From Maea johnstoni (taxonomy: Eukaryota > Annelida > Polychaeta > Spionida > Magelonidae), in contig OZ012696.1 in assembly GCA_963942565.1 (NCBI GenBank), positions 19,828,459 through 19,892,458 of the forward strand: a stretch of DNA of 64,000 nucleotides, written 5' to 3'. The position numbers and the translations under genes were made by a program. Each line of letters begins with the position of its first letter. Position 1 is the stretch's first letter. The notes under the pieces were generated by a model that did not search any database, was not told the origin of the DNA, and saw nothing but the letters and a program-made list of their open reading frames with translations. Below, in pieces: positions 12,472 through 25,058 of this stretch.

Positions 12472-13268
12472 CTAAGGAGTAGTGAGATTGGCATTCCAAA
12501 AAGTTTGTACATTTTTCCTAAATTTCGATTGTGGAAGTTTATCGGAAGCATTAACCAGGCATTTTACCAAATCATCAACTAGGGCATCAACTGTTTCAGG
12601 AGATGGATTGTTTGCATCAAAATTGGCAGTAATGTTACGAATTTCCTCTGACACTAAGCCTTGATACCTTGGGATAACATTAGGCTTTGCCCATTTCACA
12701 CGACCTTTGGTTTGTGAAATAGAGCACAGTTTAGGACAACATTGCAAACTTAAAACAGCTCTGACCGCATAATGATCTGAAGTATTACATATATCATCCT
12801 TTAAAACCTGGCATTCTTTTAAATAATTCCTAAGTCCTTCGGGGATGGCAATATAATCTATAGTGGAGATACCCATACCACATTTGAAGGTGGTAATGGG
12901 GCCCATTGCTCTCTCATCTAGATTCGCTGGAAATATATTAAATTCCCTGAAGAAATTATTCACTTTGACACCTATATTAGTAGGTTTCCTATTGGACTTG
13001 TGACCACCTAAATAGCCAACATCTCCATTAAAGTCCCCTGCTACTATATTGAAAGCATGATTTTCTTTGGAATTTATGATGAAAGCCAACTCATCAATAG
13101 TAATGTCAAAATTGTCGCAACTACCTTGTGTCGGGAGATATATAGAATAAATATTGATAACCTGTCCAGTTATTAACTGAATCCTGAGTCCACATATGCG
13201 GTCATGTATAATTTCTGACATAGGAGAAATGCCAGCCAGACTTTTGCGCCAAAACAGTGCCACTGCTC
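12472..13268 (-). pseudogene. LINE apurinic-like endonuclease, open for about 265 codons
   Basis: The open frame starts inside the endonuclease (KGAVALFWRKSL) because the insertion is 5'-truncated. Catalytic blocks visible are VAGDFNGDV, GISTIDYIAIP and NTSDHYAV, the last giving the Ser-Asp-His of the exonuclease/endonuclease/phosphatase fold. The enzyme nicks target DNA to prime reverse transcription. The first roughly 80-100 residues, including the WN.RG block, are absent. The frame ends with a stop near 12475, before the linker. Confidence 0.88.
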
Positions 13269-13315
13269 CCTTGGCGGCAGGAGACACCTTATCAAGTTAT
13301 CAAAGATATAGAAGT
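13269..13315 (-). repeat. 47-bp target duplication, 5' side
   Basis: Partner of 8949-8995, with one mismatch. Confidence 0.85.
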
Positions 13316-14085
13316 GATTAAGACTCCAGGGACGTCATTGATCTTACAGATCTTTCCCTGCTAATCCTTTCGCTCAGTGCCGGGCTGACGCTGAAGGTTC
13401 TTGCAGGAGTTAATTACCATTGAAAGGACAAGCATCAGACATGTTGGTTTAGAAGTACACATACAAAGGAGTGCTCATAATATACTTGAGGGGACGTTTC
13501 ATTTAATTATTTAGCCAGCATACAATACCAACGGTAATAGTTGGATACTCATCTCAAAAGCAACTTTTTAATATTATCTGTAAACAGATGGTACTTCTTA
13601 ATGTTCTTGTAAGTTCACTCAGTAACGTCATATTTTCATACAATGACAATCTTGTACAGATAATGTGTCTTGATGTATACAAAACAGATCGCTACTATAC
13701 TGCCATAGATGTGATGTTCAGAACAAAGTATTAATGTGTGAGTATGTCAGATTGAATAACATTTCATAAATCATTTGCAATCCTTTCCCATTTCCTTAAA
13801 GATAAATCCGTTTCATTAGCTAGAAAGGCTAAATACACGCTTTTTAACTTGTAAAAGGTTCACCAGTCTTACGCTTAGTATGAATAACTTACCAGAGCAA
13901 CTTGCTTAGATGCTTTATGATCATAATGAAATTAAGGATGATCCTTTTCTTCGGATGACTTTGTATCACACTTTATAGGTTGATAGGTTAATCAAATTAT
14001 TCGGTTAACTGATTCATTTCTCCATAATGAAATGCACAATATGAGTGTATGCGTTCGTAAGACATATTTTAGAACCATTCTGAAT
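13316..14085. other. Intergenic, nothing recognised
   Basis: This is the original flank of the LINE insertion. No gene or repeat family is seen. Confidence 0.4.
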
Positions 14086-14153
14086 ATGTATGTATGTATG
14101 TATGCATGCATGTATGTAGGTGTGTATGTATGTATATATGTATGTATGTATGC
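14086..14153. repeat. (ATGT)n microsatellite
   Basis: ATGT repeats with ATGC and TATA variants. Confidence 0.93.
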
Positions 14154-14353
14154 ACATAAAATTCACTAAGAAGCTGCCAATCATACCTGAAACCTTTAAG
14201 CTTGCTTGAGAGACCACGGTAGATGTATGCCAACCACATGATATGGTGTTGAAGGCTGCTCTCCCCAAACTTATTTTTCTATTTCTTCGCACATGTAATT
14301 TGGTTCCACATTTAGTGAGGTCATTTTTATGACATGTATTCTAAGACATGCAA

Positions 14354-14420
14354 ATTGTATTGTATTGTATTGTATGTTTATAGTCTGTACGTTGGCGGTA
14401 CAAAATCATACCAAGTACAA
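14354..14420 (-). mobile_element. Retroposon 3' tail, minus strand
   Basis: Read on the minus strand it is TATAAACATACAATACAATA followed by more ACAAT units. This is the same type of tail as the LINE ending at 8996. The body upstream on the minus strand is not recognisable, so this is a heavily truncated or decayed insertion. Confidence 0.5.
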
Positions 14421-15055
14421 AACAAAAACAAAAAAACTCAATAAGAAATAACATAGCAAAACTAAATATAGAACATAGCCAAACTAAATAGGTAAAGTAA
14501 CTAAACGTGAGAACAGAATAAAGTTTAGCTAAAGGTTCGTTTAGTTAAAAGACCTGAGAATTAAATGGACAGGGGGAATACCATGATGGTGGGAAAGAAA
14601 ACCAAGATTAAGAGGTTGAGAGACAAGGTTGTGAAAAGGGACGCAATATTTTGAAAAGGGATCTAAGATGCTGATGTGGAATATGGAAAACTATTCATGA
14701 GTACTGCTTTCAGGGGTATTACGGATATAATCGTGGAGATGTTCTCATCTTTAAATCAACATCGCCCTGGCAGGGATGTATTGATCGAACCCTATAAATA
14801 CAAGCCGCTTATCGACTACAGACGTACAGCCAATATTTGCGTAGACGGCTAATCTGAAAACGCTCTGGCATTCGCCATACACTCATTCATCTTCTCTCTG
14901 TCTCAAACCAAGAAAATTACTTCTAGACAGTCAAACACGTCAGCTGAATTGTTGATTCGCGCTGTCGAATTAGTTAGAAATGGTAATAACGTGAGAGAGA
15001 TATGCGACCTTGACTGTTGTGCCATAAGGGTGATAGACACAAAGTATCCCCTTTT
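14421..15055. other. Intergenic, nothing recognised
   Basis: A-rich near 14420-14540, perhaps more of the retroposon. Nothing else supported. Confidence 0.4.
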
Positions 15056-15059
15056 CATG

Positions 15060-15308
15060 ATAAGAAATAGTCAAAGACGGATAAAGATTTGCGTTCATTC
15101 ACCTCAGACAGTTCCACATGTTTGGAACCTTGACAGGGAATAAGTCACCTCTTTATTGAGATGTCCTGAATGAGAAGAAATGGTCAAAGACGGACAAAAA
15201 TTTGCGTTCATTCCCCTCTGACAGTTCCGCAAGTTTGGAACCTCGACGGACAAAAGGTCAACTCTTTATGTAGATGTCCTGTATGATAATAAATGGTCAA
15301 AGACGAGC
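15060..15308. repeat. Tandem duplication, 113-bp unit
   Basis: CAAAGACG recurs at 15072, 15185 and 15298, a constant 113-bp period, giving two full units and a partial third. Units share TTTGCGTTCATTC and ACAGTTCC. Confidence 0.88.
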
Positions 15309-15339
15309 TTACAATGGTCTCATCGGGATGTCTTCTACT

Positions 15340-15650
15340 TAGCACACTTAAATATTACTTACAGCACTATTACTTATATTACATTGTTACATATGCAAAC
15401 TTTTGGGCAAAATAGTACAATCCACAGAGTGGATTGGGCTTCAGAAATAACTTATTTGAACCTTTCACCGGTATTCTAATATTCATTCGTAGATGCTTAC
15501 AACATTATTACTTTTATTACATTATTATACATGCGGACTTTTGGGCAAAGTGGTACCATCCACAGAGTGAATTGGGGTTCAGATATAACTTATTTGAACA
15601 TTTCACCGGCATTCTGATATTCATTCATAGTTGTTCAACTGCATGTTTGT
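15340..15650. repeat. Tandem duplication, about 139-bp unit
   Basis: CTTTTGGGCAAA at about 15400 and 15539 starts two similar units that continue through CCACAGAGTG and TTTCACCGG.ATTCT. Confidence 0.85.
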
Positions 15651-16210
15651 AATATTTGGATATGACAATTATGTGTATGAATCCAACATTGGCCAAGAAT
15701 GCATGAATTAATTCTCAACTATGTTTTAATCAAAAAAGCAATATATTTTTATCTTTTTTGTTTTTGAGAATGTTATAAACAGTTCTGACATGACCAGATT
15801 TCTAACATTCACTTAAAATTGTTATACTGTGATTCTGAAACAACACCCCAATAATAAGCACTGGCACTTCCAGTGCTCGTTTTTATGCAAGGGGCTGGCT
15901 ATTAGAAACAAGTGTCACTTTTGCATTTTAACCTACATGTAGCGTTTCCCAAAGAAAAATAACCTAATTCCACTTATAACTTGCAAACTGTAACATATAC
16001 TAGTATTACGTTTTGGATAGTGTTCAATATGATACAAGTATTGTTCCTCCATAGGGCATTATAAGTACATACAGTGATTTGCAAAAAGGCAAACAATCGC
16101 CAGAAGCAAAGTTGTTGATCAATAAATTAGCCTTACGGACTGCCTACACTATTCTTTTTATTTCATCATAGGACAGGGCAGGTAACTATACTAGAAAACA
16201 CGCTTACACC
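15651..16210. other. Intergenic, nothing recognised
   Basis: No supported feature. Confidence 0.4.
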
Positions 16211-16320
16211 AATAAAAGTTCCATCATGAGTTGATGGAAGATGAATAAACTTGCACGATTTTGTGATTTTGTGTTCTTAGACGAGGCTTCCCGAGTACAA
16301 GTGACAACTTGTCTTTTGGC
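16211..16320. mobile_element. Left half of a hairpin element (CGAGGC apex family)
   Basis: AAAGTTCCATCATGAG.TGATGGAA, TGATTTTGTG.TCTT and the apex ACGAGGCTTCCCGAGT match the left arm and apex of the hairpin at 19206-19371. The right arm is replaced by the TC/TA array that starts at 16321. Confidence 0.6.
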
Positions 16321-18205
<1,885 letters not shown>

Positions 18206-18209
18206 TTCA

Positions 18210-18304
18210 AAATGATGATCATTATTTAAATAATGATAATGATAATAACAATAATGATAATGATGATAATAATAATGATAATAATACCAATAATAATAAT
18301 TATA

Positions 18305-18342
<38 letters not shown>

Positions 18343-18512
18343 TAATAATAATGATAATGAGAATAATGATAATAATAATGATGATGATGATGATTATGAT
18401 GATAAAAAATAATAATGATAATTATAGTTATGATAACCATTTTTATTATTATCATTATAATTATTATCATCATTATTATTATCATTGTAAAACTACTGCA
18501 ATTACTACTACA

Positions 18513-18555
<43 letters not shown>

Positions 18556-18560
18556 ATTAG
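18210..18560. repeat. Compound ATA/ATG/TAC trinucleotide arrays
   Basis: Imperfect AATAATGAT-type repeats to about 18485, then a clean (TAC)n run at about 18510-18556. Confidence 0.93.
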
Positions 18561-19078
18561 AGAGGGTGGGGGGAAGACACCCGCTAACAGGTCCCCACAG
18601 CAATAGCCCAGTCAACAGCAGATGGTCTATGTCTAAATACTATGATGTTGTTTACAAACCCTGTGTGTGAGAGCTTGGTGGTGCTGCGTAAACGTTTACG
18701 TGACTCTGTCAGCCTGTTTACAGCTACCAGCGAGTAGGAGAGGTAGCCATAGTTTATTACCACTCTTCCAAGGAATCATGTTTCTCTTCGGTAAGTAAGT
18801 GAGTAGTTTGACCCTGATTGGCCCTTTCCTTTAAGGAGAATTCTATGCTAGTGTCATTTTCGCGATTTTTGAAATGTTGCAGCAGTCTTAAGTACATCGT
18901 ACCCAATTACGATACATGTATTTGTTTGTTAAATAGAGAAACGTGAAATATTCGATTACGAAAGAAGTTGGGATCGGAAGCAATTGTAAATATTTTTTCA
19001 AAATAATTTCTTTTTGATGATATTATTATCTTTGATATTTTCCTATTAACATTATTTATTTAATTATCATTTATCATT

Positions 19079-19080
19079 GA

Positions 19081-19122
<42 letters not shown>
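19079..19122. repeat. (TTA)n microsatellite
   Basis: Clean TTA repeat about 44 bp long. Confidence 0.93.
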
Positions 19123-19205
19123 GATTTTTAATATTATCAATAATAATATTAATGGTGCAGGAATAAAATTTCTGAACTGTACATACAATTGCTGTGCAAT
19201 GGTTA

Positions 19206-19371
19206 GGAGATATAGAGGTTCCATCACGAGTGGATGGAAAGAGGAGGAATCTTGCACGAGTGAGTGATTTTGTGTCTTGGGACGAGGCATGCCGAGTCCC
19301 AAGACACAAAATCACTCACGAGTGCAAGATTCCTCCTCTTTCCATCCACTCGTGATAGAACCTGTTTCTCC
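19206..19371. mobile_element. Perfect-stem hairpin element (CGAGGC apex family)
   Basis: Inverted arms of about 75 bp, nearly identical, from GGTTCCATCACGAG to the apex GACGAGGCATGCCGAGTC and back to CTCGTGATAGAACC. Homology extends outward to GGAGA..TA on both sides. It has no coding capacity. Related copies are at 51599-51715 (right arm shortened) and 16211-16320 (left half). Confidence 0.82.
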
Positions 19372-19942
19372 CACGATAAAAAGGAGAATAATGATTTACA
19401 CGTTTTACCGTGAAGTTAGCTAGCTAAACTAGGTCAGCCAAAGGTCACCCGCGCACTAGTTCAACAATGGTAATACGCGTTTGTTGTGACGTGCACCGTT
19501 TGTTTCCCCAGAAACTGGCGCCAGATCACGTACGTGACGCTTGTTCAAATCCACGCGCGCTATTGTTGGGTCTACCTTTGACCCAGCAGCACACTCTGCC
19601 AGGGCGACGATACCGTCTTCCGGTTGGATTGCTACACGACTAGTATCTCTGCTCCCGACCGCACGATCACTCTAGTGGTCCCTACATGGTTTGGAAGTTT
19701 CGTTCTGTTTCATGGTACGATTTCAAAATTATACCAAATATGAAGCTTCCATGCATTATTTGCCATTCAGTTATTTGTAATTGCGCAAACTATGATATTT
19801 ATGCCATTTCGGGTGTAATGCCTCAGTACTATTTGCGATAGCTCATGAGAAAATGCGGTGAAAAGTCCTGCATTGACCAATCAGCCAATCGGCCGTCCAG
19901 CGCTCTCGCAACAAACAGGCCACTGCGAGGATGACGTCATTG
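19372..19942. other. CpG-rich stretch with CCAAT and CRE-like motifs
   Basis: Noticeably richer in CG dinucleotides than the rest of the window (for example CACGTACGTGACG, CACGCGCGC). Contains ACCAATCAGCCAATCGG at about 19873-19890 and ATGACGTCAT near 19931. It could be a regulatory region or part of a dispersed element, because the adjoining block recurs at 40.5 kb. Confidence 0.35.
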
Positions 19943-20100
19943 TTGATTGTAATTTTGAACACGCGCGTCGCGTGCATCACACGTTTTGACCAATGGGATA
20001 TATTTAATGACGTCACTTTTCAAAATATTCCGCGAAATAGTCCCGACGTAGTGGCAGAGATACTATGCGTAGCGGGATCTCTGTGTAGGAGAATGCCAGC
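19943..20100 (+). repeat. Dispersed CRE/CCAAT-bearing block, copy 1
   Basis: About 160 bp aligns with the reverse complement of 40507-40673. Shared blocks are CGCGTGCATCACACG, GACCAATGGG, AATGACGTCACTT, ATATTCCGCGAAATAG and GTGGCAGAGATACTATG. The CCAAT and TGACGTCA motifs are kept in both copies. Confidence 0.75.
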
Positions 20101-20500
20101 AGCAGTGACCCATTGATTGAAATTGAGGGATCTGATTGGACAATTACACCAGTTTGACCTTTAACCCCATTGAAGAACACCAATTGAGGACGACTAATCC
20201 TTAACTGTGTAAACACACCCCAGAGTGGGAGAAATTGGAATCCAATATACTTTGGAATATATGCAGATAGTTGTGCAGCAGTTTCTCAACGGTCTCGCAA
20301 TCTTTATACAGCCTTTTTGATGTGATCATGACTAGGTTTGAACATGTTGAAAATCACCTTTGACCCCCGACAATCATTGCCAAATGAGCGCAAGTGTAAC
20401 GGAATGGTCTGCAACAATCTGCAAATATACATGCGATTGCCTGAGAGTTGCAAACAAAAGATTGTCGTAGACAGTCGTATTCTCTGTTTGTCTGAGAATT
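20101..20500. other. Intergenic, nothing recognised
   Basis: No supported feature. Confidence 0.35.
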
Positions 20501-20501
20501 A

Positions 20502-20766
20502 AATCATAGTAAGGTATTCGACTAGGTGACAGTGACATCTAAAACGATAGGTCCATTTAGAAAAAAACTTACAATTATAAATCCATTAAACCTTGTATAA
20601 ACTGTATTTGTCAGATCCAAAATAAAAAAGGGGGATCACCACCCATCCCATTAATATAGGTGGCGCCAAAGTGGCACTAGATTTGCAAATATCCCGTCTA
20701 AAATTGGAAGTCCATTTAAAAAGTTCCAGACATAACTGTCACCTTGTCGAATACCGTACTATGCCT
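20502..20766. mobile_element. Candidate MITE with about 37-bp inverted arms
   Basis: Arms at 20502-20538 and 20729-20766 are inverted copies (ATAGTAAGGTATTCGAC and GTGACAGTGACAT on the left). They enclose about 190 non-coding bp. The ends are not sharply defined. Confidence 0.5.
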
Positions 20767-21070
20767 TTAAGCAACTCCTATAGCAACTGATAAGTAATGA
20801 TTAAGGATGTGGCGACAACCAAAATCGAGAATAAATTCCAAAACACTGAATCCCTATTACTGGTGGTATGGTGTGTTCGCTACACAAGGGCACAGAGTTA
20901 GGGACAGCTGCCCATGGTCCTTACAACTGAACGACCCTTCGGACTATTAGACAAATAAAAAAACACTTTTCCTGTTACCGGGATTTCCTTCTCGTTGCCA
21001 TGGAAATATCCTAATATGCTGAAAGGGACGTACAACCCAAAAACTCCTTCTCCACCTAACCCTTTGACTG

Positions 21071-21583
21071 CACCCCTTGTAGAGGGTTCTTTTGATATAG
21101 ACGGCTCATTCTCATCAGAGGCTACGTTGGGTCCGCACAAAAAGTTTCATGCATGAAAAAGATGTGGCATGAAGATTTCCTGCACAAAAACGTCATTGTC
21201 ATGCATGAAAATAAAATGTCCATGCATCAAAATGAAAGTTTCAATTATCATGCATGGAATTATCATTTTCATGTCATGAAAATATGATATTTCCATGCAT
21301 GAAAATAAAAAAATGCATGCATGAAATTTCCATGCCATGATTTTTTCATGCATGAAACTTTTTGTACGGGTGGACCCCTTGAAGAGGGTTTTGTTAATGT
21401 AGACGGCTCATTCACAAGCCATGCAGGGTGCGGGCCTGGCACCCCTTGTAGAGGGTTCTGTCGATATAGACGGCTCATTCTCATCACGGGCCACGCAGGG
21501 TGTGGGTCTTGCACCCCTTGTAGAGGGTTCTGTTGATATAGACGGCTCATTCTCATCACGGGTCACGCAGGGTGCGCCAGGGC
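21071..21583. repeat. 72-bp tandem repeat, about four units, interrupted
   Basis: CACCCCTTGTAGAGGGTTC recurs at 21071, 21440 and 21512, with a variant near 21373. The last units have a 72-bp period. On the minus strand the period keeps frame and would encode DENEPSISTEPSTRGA repeats of 24 residues. No domain or flanking exon supports a gene. An inverted-repeat element at 21137-21365 splits unit 1 from unit 2. Confidence 0.8.
21137..21365. mobile_element. CATGCATG-rich element with 20-bp perfect terminal inverted repeats
   Basis: A 229-bp element inserted in the 72-bp tandem repeat. The ends are ACAAAAAGTTTCATGCATGA and its exact reverse complement. The interior holds many CATGCATG or near-matches roughly every 20-30 bp. 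A similar block is at 31377-31650. No clear target duplication was identified. Confidence 0.75.
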
Positions 21584-22227
21584 TGCGAGGAATAACGGAT
21601 GTTGTGAGAGTCAGACGGGCCACCAGGATTACAACAACACTCTCCCCAAAGCCCTGCAATTAAACTGTCGCTGATGCCACGTTTATGACGACGGTGACCT
21701 TATAGAGGGAGATGATTTAACAGCGGGGGCATGCTCCTTGCGTTGGGGAGTGCTGCGTTGAGTGCGATCCGATGCTGATTAGAGAAGAAGAGATGTATTA
21801 TAAACACACTTCTTTTGAGGGCTTCGCAACAGCAAGCCTACAGTGCTGACATTCAATTCCTGCACTGAATACGCTTGCAGCCCGGGCATAATACACGACC
21901 GCACGCCCGAGTACTAGTGCCAACGAGTTGCCTGGACAACAGCTAACGACCTGCCCTAATTGACTAAGTTAAACTAGGTGCTGTTGGTGGGATACTGATA
22001 GTATTTTGCTTGGCGAGAGATCACTCAGCTACAGAGGCAGCCCCTTAAATATATGTACATGTTAAGTCACAGTACAAGCTTTGAGGGCCAGCAAGAGCGA
22101 TTAAAGCCCCAAGTAGAATCCCACTCATTTCCAGTCAGGTCCCGTATAGACAGCCATTCCCTCGCTTGCCATTTAACAGTTGTTGACGCAATTACTTTGC
22201 TAAGAGTTGTATTCAATTAAAGATTAG
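21584..22227. other. Intergenic with a dispersed block at 21829-21915
   Basis: 21829-21915 (CTACAGTGCTGACATT, TGCACTGAATA, ACGACCGCACGCCCGA) aligns imperfectly with 43888-43965, suggesting an old dispersed repeat. Nothing else supported. Confidence 0.45.
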
Positions 22228-22659
<432 letters not shown>

Positions 22660-22760
22660 GTATGTATATAATCAAATAAGCGTACAATGTCAAGGCGCCC
22701 GAAACAGTAAGAATAGAGAATAGAGCCCATCTTAGAACTCAAATGACCTATTAGGGAGTC

Positions 22761-22872
22761 ATGTTGCCTTCAGTGCTGGCGGAATATCTACAAAGGTTTC
22801 TGCGCCAGAGGTTTTCCTGTCGCTACCTTGGAAGGATGCTTTCTACATCAGAACCTGAAGATTGCATCCGAG
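22761..22872 (+). CDS. Candidate first coding exon, possible mitochondrial presequence
   Basis: The frame opens at ATG 22761, after an in-frame stop at 22752, and runs 37 codons to AG|GTAAGA, a strong splice donor (GT at 22873). The peptide starts [18 protein letters not shown] and continues with [15 protein letters not shown]. It has arginines spaced on an amphipathic pattern and no acidic residue between position 9 and about 30, as in mitochondrial import signals. The frame is phase 1 at the donor. No downstream exon was identified and I do not recognise the protein. A TA array ends only 100 bp upstream, which is unusual for a promoter. A chance frame is possible. Confidence 0.28.
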
Positions 22873-22879
22873 GTAAGAT

Positions 22880-23217
22880 TATTGCAGTGGTGTTCATGCT
22901 TAAATGTCACTCCATTTGAGAAACCTAAGTAAAGAATAGATTGCCTCGCTTTGTAGACCATCATGTCGTCAGTTATTAGATCAAGGCCAATGATTATAGC
23001 GCATTGCTATGAAAATACCTGAGCTTGAAAAACACACTATGTTCAGTGAGAAGCCGTTTCTGTGGCTTTAAAGTGGAATGAGGCTCCTGAGCCGGGACAA
23101 AATCCAGGATGAGGCGACTGAGCGGGGACCAAATCCAGGCTCAGCAACCATTAGAAAACATGATTTTTGTGTCACTTCCACAAAGTTTTAGGATAATTTT
23201 TTATCACTCAAATGCGC
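22880..23217. other. Intergenic, nothing recognised
   Basis: Would be intron if the preceding exon is real. GAGGCGACTGAGCGGG-like sequence is doubled near 23080-23140. Confidence 0.35.
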
Positions 23218-23387
23218 TATAATACCCATTAAAATCTGCCATGGAGCGTTGGTGCAGATTTATAGCCTCGCCAAGGGTGTTTGTTGCAAATCTTCGGCAT
23301 TGACGGCCTCAGCTTCGGCAACAAACACCTTCGTCTCAGCTATAAATCTGCACCAATGCTCAGCGGCAGATCTTAATCCCTATAATA
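23218..23387. mobile_element. Hairpin element bounded by TATAATA
   Basis: TATAATA stands at 23218-23224 and 23381-23387. Between them an imperfect hairpin pairs AATCTGCC.TGGAGCGTTGG with its inverse near 23350. The inner stem GGTGTTTGTTGC pairs with GCAACAAACACC, with GC-rich CTTCGGCATTGACGGCC at the apex. Unrelated in stem sequence to the copies at 5933 and 9285, but with the same ends. Confidence 0.7.
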
Positions 23388-23517
23388 TAGTTTACTTCGG
23401 TTATCGCCATAATTGTAGGCTAATGATATTGATGATTCATATCGTACTTCACATGTATATTATGCCAGTCTCCAAAAAGCTGTGTGTTATGTTTTTTATG
23501 TAAACAAATTTGTACAC

Positions 23518-24883
<1,366 letters not shown>

Positions 24884-25058
24884 AACCCTTATGATGGTGG
24901 TGGCTAATTTGGCCCATGATGCAAAGAAAACTGAAAATGACTGAAACCGTGGCACATGGGTACTCATCTGAGAGTACTCAGCGAGAGCTATCCAACGAAT
25001 ACCAACATGATTTAATAAGATGTTTGTGTCCTAAATATGCTTTGGATGAAAGTAGCCT
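24884..25058 (+). repeat. Dispersed repeat, copy 1 (partner 58695-58905)
   Basis: Shares AACCCTTAT, GGTGGCTAATT, ATGATGCAAA, GGCACATGG.TACTC.TCTGA, GTA.TCAGC..GAGCT.TCCAA and AAAGTAGCCTCAG in the same order with 58695-58905. Divergence is substantial, so both are old copies. Confidence 0.7.

Larger units (their letters stand above)
8996..13268 (-). mobile_element. 5'-truncated endonuclease-type LINE, minus strand
   Basis: A 4.27-kb insertion. On the minus strand it reads endonuclease (5'-truncated), linker, reverse transcriptase, C-terminal region with zinc knuckle, then a 3' region ending AATAAACATACAATACAAT at 8996. It is flanked by a 47-bp near-perfect duplication, unusually long for target-primed insertion. 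A hairpin MITE (9285-9898) is nested in the 3' part. The family is the same as the LINE at 44610-48070. It belongs to the jockey/CR1/I-type group with an apurinic-like endonuclease; I cannot assign the clade more finely. Confidence 0.88.
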
